Positions 58,609 to 64,000 of a stretch of 64,000 nucleotides of DNA are shown piece by piece. How positions within the stretch are numbered: the first letter of the stretch is position 1; every line of letters begins with the position of its first letter. Source of the stretch: Rufibacter tibetensis (GTDB taxonomy: Bacteria > Bacteroidota > Bacteroidia > Cytophagales > Hymenobacteraceae); NCBI RefSeq assembly GCF_001310085.1, contig NZ_CP012643.1:2139001-2203000 (forward strand), in the 5' to 3' direction. The notes under the pieces are model-generated. The model made no database searches and was not told the origin of the DNA. It saw only the letters and a list, made by a program, of their open reading frames with translations. Position numbers and translations under genes: made by a program.

Positions 58609-59298
58609 ATGGCCGAGCCTATAGAAGAAACCAGTTTGTATTTAGTGCCCACACCTATCGGGAACCTGGAGGACATCACCCTCCGGGCAATTCGTATCCT
58701 GAAAGAGGTAGACGTGGTGCTTGCCGAAGATACCCGCACCAGCGGAAAGCTCCTGAACCATTTGGGCATTGACAAACGCATGCACAGCCACCACCTGCAC
58801 AATGAGCACAAAGCCGTGGCGCATTTAGTGGAGCGCCTGAAGAAAGGCGAGAAAATGGCCATGGTCTCAGATGCCGGAACCCCCGGAATCTCTGATCCTG
58901 GCTTTTTGTTAGTGCGAGCATGCGTGCAGGAAGGCATCAAGATTGAGTGCCTCCCTGGCCCTACCGCGTTTGTGCCGGCACTGGTAAAATCTGGCTTCAG
59001 TACCGATCGTTTCACGTTTGAAGGATTCCTGCCCATTAAGAAAGGACGCCAGACGCGATTGCAGAGCCTGGCGCAGGAAGAACGCACCATGATTTTCTAT
59101 GAGTCGCCGCATCGGGTGCTCAAGACGCTGGAGCAGTTCAAAGAAGTGTTCGGGGCAGAGCGCATGGTCTCGGTGAGCCGTGAAATAAGTAAGATGTTTG
59201 AGGAAACTCTAAACGGCACCTTGGAAGAGATGGTGCAGACGTTTACTACCAAAGCAATCAAAGGAGAATTTGTCATTGTTGTTCAAGGAAACAAATAA
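58609..59298 (+). CDS. rsmI: 16S rRNA (cytidine(1402)-2'-O)-methyltransferase RsmI
   Basis: A 229-residue member of the tetrapyrrole methylase fold. Family motifs: LYLVPTPIGNLEDITLRAI, VLAEDTRTSGKLL, MAMVSDAGTPGISDPGFLLVRAC, CLPGPTAFVPALVKSG and MIFYESPHRVLKTLEQ. It adds the ribose methyl on C1402 in the ribosomal P site together with RsmH. It ends inside the start of lnt, so the two are translationally coupled. Confidence 0.97.
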   Translation: MAEPIEETSLYLVPTPIGNLEDITLRAIRILKEVDVVLAEDTRTSGKLLNHLGIDKRMHSHHLHNEHKAVAHLVERLKKGEKMAMVSDAGTPGISDPGFLLVRACVQEGIKIECLPGPTAFVPALVKSGFSTDRFTFEGFLPIKKGRQTRLQSLAQEERTMIFYESPHRVLKTLEQFKEVFGAERMVSVSREISKMFEETLNGTLEEMVQTFTTKAIKGEFVIVVQGNK

Positions 59299-60904
59299 TC
59301 GTTTTTACCTCCCTTTGTTGGCGTTTCTGAGCGCCTTCTTATTGTGGTTGGGTTGGCCGGTGAAACCACTGGCTATTTTCTTGTTTATAGGCTGGGTGCC
59401 GTTCCTATTCATGGAGCGGGCCATCTCGGCTAAAAATGAGCCTAAGCGCGGACGCACGTTCTTCAAGAACGCGTACTTGATGCTACTGCTCTGGAACATC
59501 TTCACCACGTATTGGGTGAGTTACTCCACGCTGGGCGGCGGTATAGCAGCCGTGGTGTTCAATGCGCTGTTCATGTCAGTGCCCATGATGGCGTTCTTCT
59601 GGACCAAACGAGCCGCGGGTAACACCATTGGGTACTTAAGTTTGCCCGTGTACTGGATCGCGTTTGAGCAGTTTCACCTCAACTGGGACTTAAGCTGGCC
59701 CTGGCTTACGCTGGGCAACGGCTTTGCGTCTTTGCCAAGCTGGGTGCAGTGGTATGAATATACCGGCTTCTTGGGCGGCTCGCTTTGGGTGTGGGTTGTG
59801 AACCTGCTGGTGTTTTTCGCTATTACTTCTCCGAAGAAAAAAGCGAGTAAATGGGTTGCGCCAGCGTTGGTGCTCCTGCTACCCATAGCGCTGTCGTTTT
59901 ATATTGGCAGTCAATACCAGGAACAAGGCGATGCCGCCGAGATTGTAGTGGTGCAGCCCAACGTAGATCCGTACAAAGAGAAGTTTGAGGGTGGTGAAGG
60001 CTACATTCCGTTTGAGCAACAGTTTGAACGGTTAATCAAGTTGTCAGAAGAGCAGATTACGCCTAACACCAGGTTTGTGCTCTGGCCCGAAACGTCTATC
60101 AGCAACGGCATTAACTGGGAAGAAGGCTTTGAGCGGACGCCCATCAGTTACACCTTACGCGATTTCCTGAACCGGCATCCGGGTTTGGAGTTGGTATCTG
60201 GGATTACCTCTGCCCGGTTGTATCCAGATTCTACCAAGAAAAGCGCCACCGCTCGTTTCCACGAGCAGATTGGCTATTATGACGTGTACAACGCTGGTCT
60301 GCACTTCAAACCAACTGGTCAGCACGAGTTCTACCACAAATCAAAACTGGTGCCGGGCGTAGAGAAGACACCTTATCCGGGGATGTTCAAAGCCTTGAAG
60401 ATGTTCGCCATTGATTTGGGCGGCATTGCCGGGAACATGGGCACGCAGGAAACCCGAGCCGTTTTCAAGCACAGCCAGAACCCAGATCTGGTGGGAGCGC
60501 CGGTGGTGTGTTACGAATCCATCTATGGCGAGTACGTGAGCGAATACATCCGGAACGGAGCCAGCGCCATTTTCATCATCACCAATGATGCCTGGTGGAG
60601 CGATTCGCCGGGATACAAGCAGCACCTGGCATATGCCTCTTTGCGGGCCATTGAAACCAGACGGTCGGTGGCGCGTTCAGCCAATACAGGTATCTCGGGG
60701 TTCATCAACCAGAAAGGTGAGTTGTTGCAGAAATCAGGTTGGTGGGTGCCTGCCGCCTTGCGCGGAGAAATCAGGTTTAACCAAGAGCAGACATTCTACA
60801 CTCGCCACGGCGAGTTCATTGGGCACGGGACACAGTGGTTAGCCATTGGGTTGGTGGCAGTGGCTATTGTGCTCGGGCTTATCCGACGTACCGCCAAAAG
60901 ATAA
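59270..60904 (+). CDS. lnt: Apolipoprotein N-acyltransferase
   Basis: A 544-residue inner-membrane enzyme that adds the third acyl chain to lipoproteins. It has N-terminal membrane helices (about 8-200) followed by a nitrilase-fold domain. The catalytic triad is visible: Glu in VLWPETSISN, Lys in YHKSKLVPGVE and Cys in VVCYESIYGEYV. The start must be non-ATG: TTG codons lie at 59270, 59276 and 59279, and an AAGGAG at 59261-59266 is best spaced for the one at 59276. It overlaps rsmI by up to 29 nt. The window encodes many lipoproteins that Lnt would mature. Confidence 0.93.
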   Translation: MSLLFKETNNRFYLPLLAFLSAFLLWLGWPVKPLAIFLFIGWVPFLFMERAISAKNEPKRGRTFFKNAYLMLLLWNIFTTYWVSYSTLGGGIAAVVFNALFMSVPMMAFFWTKRAAGNTIGYLSLPVYWIAFEQFHLNWDLSWPWLTLGNGFASLPSWVQWYEYTGFLGGSLWVWVVNLLVFFAITSPKKKASKWVAPALVLLLPIALSFYIGSQYQEQGDAAEIVVVQPNVDPYKEKFEGGEGYIPFEQQFERLIKLSEEQITPNTRFVLWPETSISNGINWEEGFERTPISYTLRDFLNRHPGLELVSGITSARLYPDSTKKSATARFHEQIGYYDVYNAGLHFKPTGQHEFYHKSKLVPGVEKTPYPGMFKALKMFAIDLGGIAGNMGTQETRAVFKHSQNPDLVGAPVVCYESIYGEYVSEYIRNGASAIFIITNDAWWSDSPGYKQHLAYASLRAIETRRSVARSANTGISGFINQKGELLQKSGWWVPAALRGEIRFNQEQTFYTRHGEFIGHGTQWLAIGLVAVAIVLGLIRRTAKR

Positions 60905-60945
60905 TCCTACACAAGTTCCGCGCAGGCGGGCTTTACGCTAAAACT

Positions 60946-61746
60946 ATGACAGACATATCATCGCTTCGGGACCAGGTAGTAGTCCTTACCAAAGAAGTAG
61001 GCAAGTTCATCTTTCAGGAAGCCTCTAACTTTGACGTGTCCAAACTGGAGCACAAAGGGCTGAACAACCTGGTTTCCTACGTAGACAAAGAAGCCGAACT
61101 GCGTTTAGTGGCCGGTTTAGAGAAATTGATCCCAGAGGCAGGTTTCATAACTGAAGAAGAAACCAAAACAGAGCAAGCCGAGGAGTTCAACTGGATCATT
61201 GACCCACTAGACGGCACTACCAACTTTATCCATGGCTTGCCGGTGTACTCGGTAAGCATTGCCCTTATGCAGCGGGATGAACTTATGATAGGCGTAGTCT
61301 ATGATATTACTCGCGATGAGTGCTACCACGCGGTGAAAGGCGGCGGTGCCTTCTGCAATGACCGTAAGATATCAGTTTCTGATGCTCCTACCCTGGGTGA
61401 TTCGCTTATTGCCACTGGGTTCCCTTACTACAGCTTTGACGCTATGCAGAAATACCTGCAGGTGATGGGTGCCTTTATGCAGGGTTGCCATGGTGTACGC
61501 CGCCTAGGGTCTGCCGCCCTGGACTTGGCCTACGTAGCGGCCGGAAAGTTTGAAGGATATTTTGAGTTCAACATCAATTCGTATGACGTGGCCGGGGGTG
61601 CCCTGCTGGTGCAGGAGGCCGGTGGTCAGGTAACAGACTTCAGGGGAGGCAAAGATTACGTATTCGGACGGCAGATCTGCGTGAGCAACAACCCTACCGT
61701 GCAACAAGAGATGCTAAAACTGATTGAGCCTTTCTGGAAAGAATAG
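60946..61746 (+). CDS. Inositol monophosphatase family protein
   Basis: A 266-residue Mg-dependent phosphatase, start ATG 60946 (MTDISSLRDQVVVL). The signature FNWIIDPLDGTTNFIHGLPVYSVSIAL carries the metal-binding Asp pair, GFITEEE gives the metal-binding Glu, and SYDVAGGALLVQEAGGQVTDF is the C-terminal signature. It may act on inositol phosphate, fructose 1,6-bisphosphate or PAP (CysQ-like); sequence alone does not decide. It is 41 bp downstream of lnt and likely in its operon. Confidence 0.93.
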   Translation: MTDISSLRDQVVVLTKEVGKFIFQEASNFDVSKLEHKGLNNLVSYVDKEAELRLVAGLEKLIPEAGFITEEETKTEQAEEFNWIIDPLDGTTNFIHGLPVYSVSIALMQRDELMIGVVYDITRDECYHAVKGGGAFCNDRKISVSDAPTLGDSLIATGFPYYSFDAMQKYLQVMGAFMQGCHGVRRLGSAALDLAYVAAGKFEGYFEFNINSYDVAGGALLVQEAGGQVTDFRGGKDYVFGRQICVSNNPTVQQEMLKLIEPFWKE

Positions 61747-61760
61747 AAGCAGAAGCTCTG

Positions 61761-61795
61761 CTTTAGCCCTGTTTTCCTGAAAGCGGACCTAAAAC
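61761..61795. repeat. Dispersed palindromic element, copy 23
   Basis: The arms CTTTAGCCCTGTTTTC and GAAAGCGGACCTAAAAC flank a 2-bp centre. This is among the closest copies to the consensus. Confidence 0.7.
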
Positions 61796-61854
61796 GGCTT
61801 TTCTAGTATCATAGATTATACCTATCTAAATCAAGCAGCCGGTTAAACTATTTC

Positions 61855-61862
61855 TACCTTTG
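61855..61862 (+). promoter_or_regulatory. Candidate minus-7 box of the Cys-rich protein gene
   Basis: TACCTTTG fits TAnnTTTG, 19 bp before the ATG at 61882. No TTG lies at the standard distance upstream. Confidence 0.35.
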
Positions 61863-61881
61863 CCAGCGTTAAGAATCTGTT

Positions 61882-62064
61882 ATGGTACAGGAAATCATTG
61901 TTTTTTTAGTCTTCGCTTTAGCGGCAGTTTACCTGCTTCGGATGGGGTACAAAAGCTTCTTTTCCAAAAACGCTGGTTGTGACAAGGGCTGCGGCGGAGC
62001 CTGCTCTACCATTGATCTGGCTAAGATTGAACGCGAAATGAAGGCAAAGCAAGCCTATAAATAG
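61882..62064 (+). CDS. FeoB-associated Cys-rich membrane protein
   Basis: A 60-residue protein with one N-terminal membrane helix (IIVFLVFALAAVYLLRMG), then a Cys-rich segment (NAGCDKGCGGACST) and a charged helix (DLAKIEREMKAKQ). It matches the FeoB-associated Cys-rich family, which usually lies beside feoB and may assist ferrous iron uptake. No feo gene is in the window. A strong terminator follows. Confidence 0.85.
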   Translation: MVQEIIVFLVFALAAVYLLRMGYKSFFSKNAGCDKGCGGACSTIDLAKIEREMKAKQAYK

Positions 62065-62082
62065 TATCTTCTTATTTAATTG

Positions 62083-62124
62083 AAAGCGAAGGGCCGTTTC
62101 CAAAAGGAACGGCCCTTCGCTTTT
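62083..62124 (+). terminator. Terminator of the Cys-rich protein gene
   Basis: AAAGCGAAGGGCCGTT (62083-62098) pairs with AACGGCCCTTCGCTTT (62108-62123), with a T tract after. Confidence 0.88.
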
Positions 62125-62135
62125 AAGACTTCCCT

Positions 62136-62170
62136 GTTTTAGTTTGTTTTTCCTAAAACAGCCAGGAAAC
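62136..62170. repeat. Dispersed palindromic element, copy 24
   Basis: The arms GTTTTAGTTTGTTTTTC and AAAACAGCCAGGAAAC flank a 2-bp centre, directly after the terminator of the Cys-rich gene. Confidence 0.65.
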
Positions 62171-62319
62171 GGTTTTATAAAGGGAAGTCTGCTGCCCAGT
62201 AGAATCTAATCTGTCAAAAGGAATATTATTTTCTCTGAATACAACTGGCAACTAAGGCGGTTTTTTACGTATAGTCCAGATACCAGCATTTGATATTATT
62301 ACATCTAACATATTTGGTT

Positions 62320-62649
62320 ATGCAAGACAAGGAAGAATTAACCAGCCAGGTACAGGTTGAAGCAAAGCTCAGAAAAGAAGGCTATACAGAAGATTTCAGA
62401 GTAGGTGAAGATACTCGGCTTAGGACCTTGAGTGGTGACAAAACCTATGGAATAGAGGAAGTGAAAATAGTGGACTTCTACCGGTTTGAAGGAGAAACAA
62501 ACCCAGATGATATGGCCATTCTTTATGCCATTGAATGCAATGACGGCACCAAAGGCACTATCTCAAACTCTTATGGTCCTTACGCTGACCAGAACATTGA
62601 CGCTTTCCTGAGGCAAGTAGAAGACTTAGGCAAAAAGATAGATGACTAA
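62320..62649 (+). CDS. Conserved hypothetical (family often labelled phosphoribosylpyrophosphate synthetase)
   Basis: A 109-residue soluble acidic protein from ATG 62320 (MQDKEELTSQVQVEAKLRKEGYTEDFRV). The pattern KLRKEGYTEDFRV...YRFEGETNPDDMAILYAIECNDGTKGTISNSYGPYADQN is that of a Bacteroidota family often annotated as PRPP synthetase, but it is far too short and lacks the PRPP and ATP motifs of that enzyme. Function unknown. Confidence 0.8.
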   Translation: MQDKEELTSQVQVEAKLRKEGYTEDFRVGEDTRLRTLSGDKTYGIEEVKIVDFYRFEGETNPDDMAILYAIECNDGTKGTISNSYGPYADQNIDAFLRQVEDLGKKIDD

Positions 62650-62678
62650 GTGACGTAGATTATACTGCTTTCCTATTC

Positions 62679-62714
62679 CAAAAGAGGCCGAAGATTATTC
62701 TTCGGCCTCTTTTG
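62679..62714. terminator. Bidirectional terminator at end of MscS gene
   Basis: CAAAAGAGGCCGAAGA pairs with TCTTCGGCCTCTTTTG around a 4-nt loop. The MscS stop codon (62695-62697) sits in the loop, so the stem overlaps the end of that gene. Confidence 0.85.
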
Positions 62715-63669
62715 TTTTGTCCTCTCCATTGGTATTCTCTCTAGCCCCCACTTTCAGTTCCAGCGGTTGGTCAAGTTTCGGAACAGCCTCTTTTAGAGCT
62801 ATAGACAAATCTTTGCCGCCCTTCACCCCAAAGTTGAGCGTAGTGATGGGGAACGGAATTTCAATGTTGTTCGCGTCAAAGGCTTTTTTGATCTTGATAA
62901 TGGCGTCACTCTTGGCGTACACAAAGTCTGTCTGGCGCTTGTAACTGATCCAGTAGCGCACCAAAAAGTTGATGCTGCTGTCTCCAAACTCTTCGTATAC
63001 CACTTCCACCTCTTTGCCTGAAATCATGTTCCGGATATCCACCATGGCCTCTTTCACCACCTGCTGCACCCGCTCCAGGTCCTCGGCATAGGAAACGCCT
63101 ACCTTCAGATCAATCCTCCTGATGCCGTAATGCGAGAAGTTGGTCAAGGCAGATTCAAAGACTTTACGGTTAGGCACCTTTACCAACTCGCCCGTTTGAC
63201 GTCTGATATCTACCGTCCGTAGGTTAATCCGCTCAATTGTCCCGAAATGATCATTGGTGTCTATTACATCGCCTACCACAAAGGGCTTTCTGAAGGCGAT
63301 GATCACCCCGGAGATGAAGTTGGCGGCAATGTCTTGGAAGGCAAAACCCAGGGCCAAACCGATGATACCAGCACCCGCCAACAACGTGGTGACCGTTTTA
63401 TCCAGCTTTAGGATACTTAAGGTAAAGAAAATGCCCAGGGTAAGGGTGCCTACATAAACGGTGGTGCCCACCAGGTTATTGAGGGCGCTGCTATGGGTGA
63501 ACCGAATGAGCAATTTATCGGACGTGCGGCGAAAAAGCCGGGCAGCCACAAAGGTGAGCACCAGCACCAGCATGGCCAGGAACAGGTTAGGCAGCATGAG
63601 CACAATCTGCTTCATCCAGATCTCAAGCTTGCGCCATAAGAGTTGAAACGCTTCGTTTATATCAGTCAC
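62695..63669 (-). CDS. Small-conductance mechanosensitive channel (MscS) family protein
   Basis: A 324-residue membrane protein with three helices in the first 140 residues; the pore helix is GAGIIGLALGFAFQDIAANFISG, followed by the MscS beta domain (FVVGDVIDTNDHFGTIERINLRTVDIRRQTGELVKVPN) and an alpha/beta C-terminal part. It releases solutes under hypo-osmotic stress. The first codon is GTG (63667-63669), with no in-frame ATG nearby. The C-terminal tail is charged and possibly disordered. Confidence 0.93.
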   Translation of the reverse strand: MTDINEAFQLLWRKLEIWMKQIVLMLPNLFLAMLVLVLTFVAARLFRRTSDKLLIRFTHSSALNNLVGTTVYVGTLTLGIFFTLSILKLDKTVTTLLAGAGIIGLALGFAFQDIAANFISGVIIAFRKPFVVGDVIDTNDHFGTIERINLRTVDIRRQTGELVKVPNRKVFESALTNFSHYGIRRIDLKVGVSYAEDLERVQQVVKEAMVDIRNMISGKEVEVVYEEFGDSSINFLVRYWISYKRQTDFVYAKSDAIIKIKKAFDANNIEIPFPITTLNFGVKGGKDLSIALKEAVPKLDQPLELKVGARENTNGEDKTKEAEE

Positions 63670-63780
63670 GGGATTGGGGATAAATTAACACAGGACCGCA
63701 CCTGGGCCTGATTGGCCTAGGCGCTAAATTCCTACTACGGAAGATTGGCTAATCTAGCTACAGAAAGTAACGGAATCTCC

Positions 63781-64000
63781 TTATCCCCACACCTTGGTGC
63801 CTTCTGAGCAGTTTCGGCACATTTCTATCTGGCTGCGGCCTTTGAGCAAAGAACCTCTGAACTTCTTATAGGAGTCACTCTTCCAAAGGGCTTTAAAACT
63901 TTGCTGTTGCAGATTGCCTAATCTATAATGGGCGTCTTTGTCAAAACAGCACGGAACCACCAGGCCATCCCAGGTGATGACGCAGGAGTACCACATCTTC
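63781..64000 (-). CDS. Radical SAM protein, C-terminal SPASM part (truncated by window edge)
   Basis: Only the last 73 residues or so are in the window; the frame stays open past 64000. The visible part is a SPASM-type auxiliary iron-sulfur domain: a first Cys (MWYSC), then WDGLVVPCCFDKDAHYRLGNL, then CRNC near the end. SPASM proteins modify peptides or other substrates with a radical SAM core, which would lie to the right. Substrate not visible. Confidence 0.75.
   Translation of the reverse strand, partial: KMWYSCVITWDGLVVPCCFDKDAHYRLGNLQQQSFKALWKSDSYKKFRGSLLKGRSQIEMCRNCSEGTKVWG

Noticed and set aside
62320-62649. Phosphoribosylpyrophosphate synthetase
   Set aside because: Only 109 residues, with no PRPP or ATP binding motif; the usual label for this small family is misleading.

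Overview
The window comes from a member of the Bacteroidota, most likely order Cytophagales, family Hymenobacteraceae (a Rufibacter/Nibribacter/Pontibacter-like organism; the family is an inference from protein style, the phylum is well supported). Phylum evidence: a SusC/SusD pair, a PorP/SprF-type IX secretion (T9SS) protein, a GldJ/GldK-like SUMF1 lipoprotein, a large IPT/TIG protein with a T9SS C-terminal sorting domain, DUF4175, DUF4382, DUF6952 and DUF2939 proteins, and promoters of the TTG...TAnnTTTG type. It looks like ordinary chromosome: no insertion sequence, prophage, CRISPR array, rRNA or tRNA was seen. About 60 genes are supported, roughly two thirds on the minus strand.

Layout. 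1-374: gene-free, with a tight tandem of DnaA-box-like 9-mers at 333-363. 375-9038 (minus): Ig-like lipoprotein, methyltransferase, mnmG, a perfect consensus ParB site (parS) at 4801-4816, ybeY, an RsbW-like ATPase and a DUF4175 protein. 9398-11107 (minus): exonuclease III, a small partner and an AhpD-like protein. 11177-20689: comF, GldJ/K-like and PorP/SprF proteins, AsmA-like protein, DUF4382 lipoprotein, DinB-like protein, diacylglycerol kinase, HGSNAT-like membrane acyltransferase. 21285-26266: an orphan SusC/SusD pair. 26487-30619 (minus): fumC, a GH10-like lipid-anchored or secreted hydrolase, a D-Ala-D-Ala dipeptidase and a previously overlooked 54-residue membrane protein. 30922-32823: an M16 peptidase remnant, a Tll0287-like lipoprotein, thioredoxin and DUF6952. 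32902-41422: TetR regulator, GT-C-like protein, carotenoid desaturase and SRPBCC partner, a tandem pair of paralogous exported proteins, a DUF2939 protein, and an accessory patch with DUF2255 and NTF2-immunity-like genes around an attC-like fold. 41575-52449: SNF2 helicase, Lol-type permease, GNAT, methyltransferase, rbfA, membrane protein, rpiB-tatC-glyA. 52748-58064: T9SS cargo, phosphoesterase, and a stress-like group (two disordered proteins plus SDR). 58269-64000: pterin dehydratase, rsmI-lnt-IMPase, a FeoB-associated Cys-rich protein, MscS channel and the end of a radical SAM/SPASM gene.

How it works together: most genes are housekeeping (tRNA and rRNA modification, ribosome maturation, one-carbon metabolism, Tat export, lipoprotein maturation by Lnt and a Lol-type permease) alongside envelope functions typical of gliding or T9SS-bearing Bacteroidota.

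Most notable signals: (1) a dispersed imperfect palindrome of about 35 bp, consensus arm GTTTTAGGNCTGTTTTC, found in about 25 intergenic gaps and not explained by any gene; (2) a perfect parS next to mnmG together with DnaA-box clusters, suggesting proximity to the replication origin; (3) an attC-like nested fold beside an orphan immunity-type gene.
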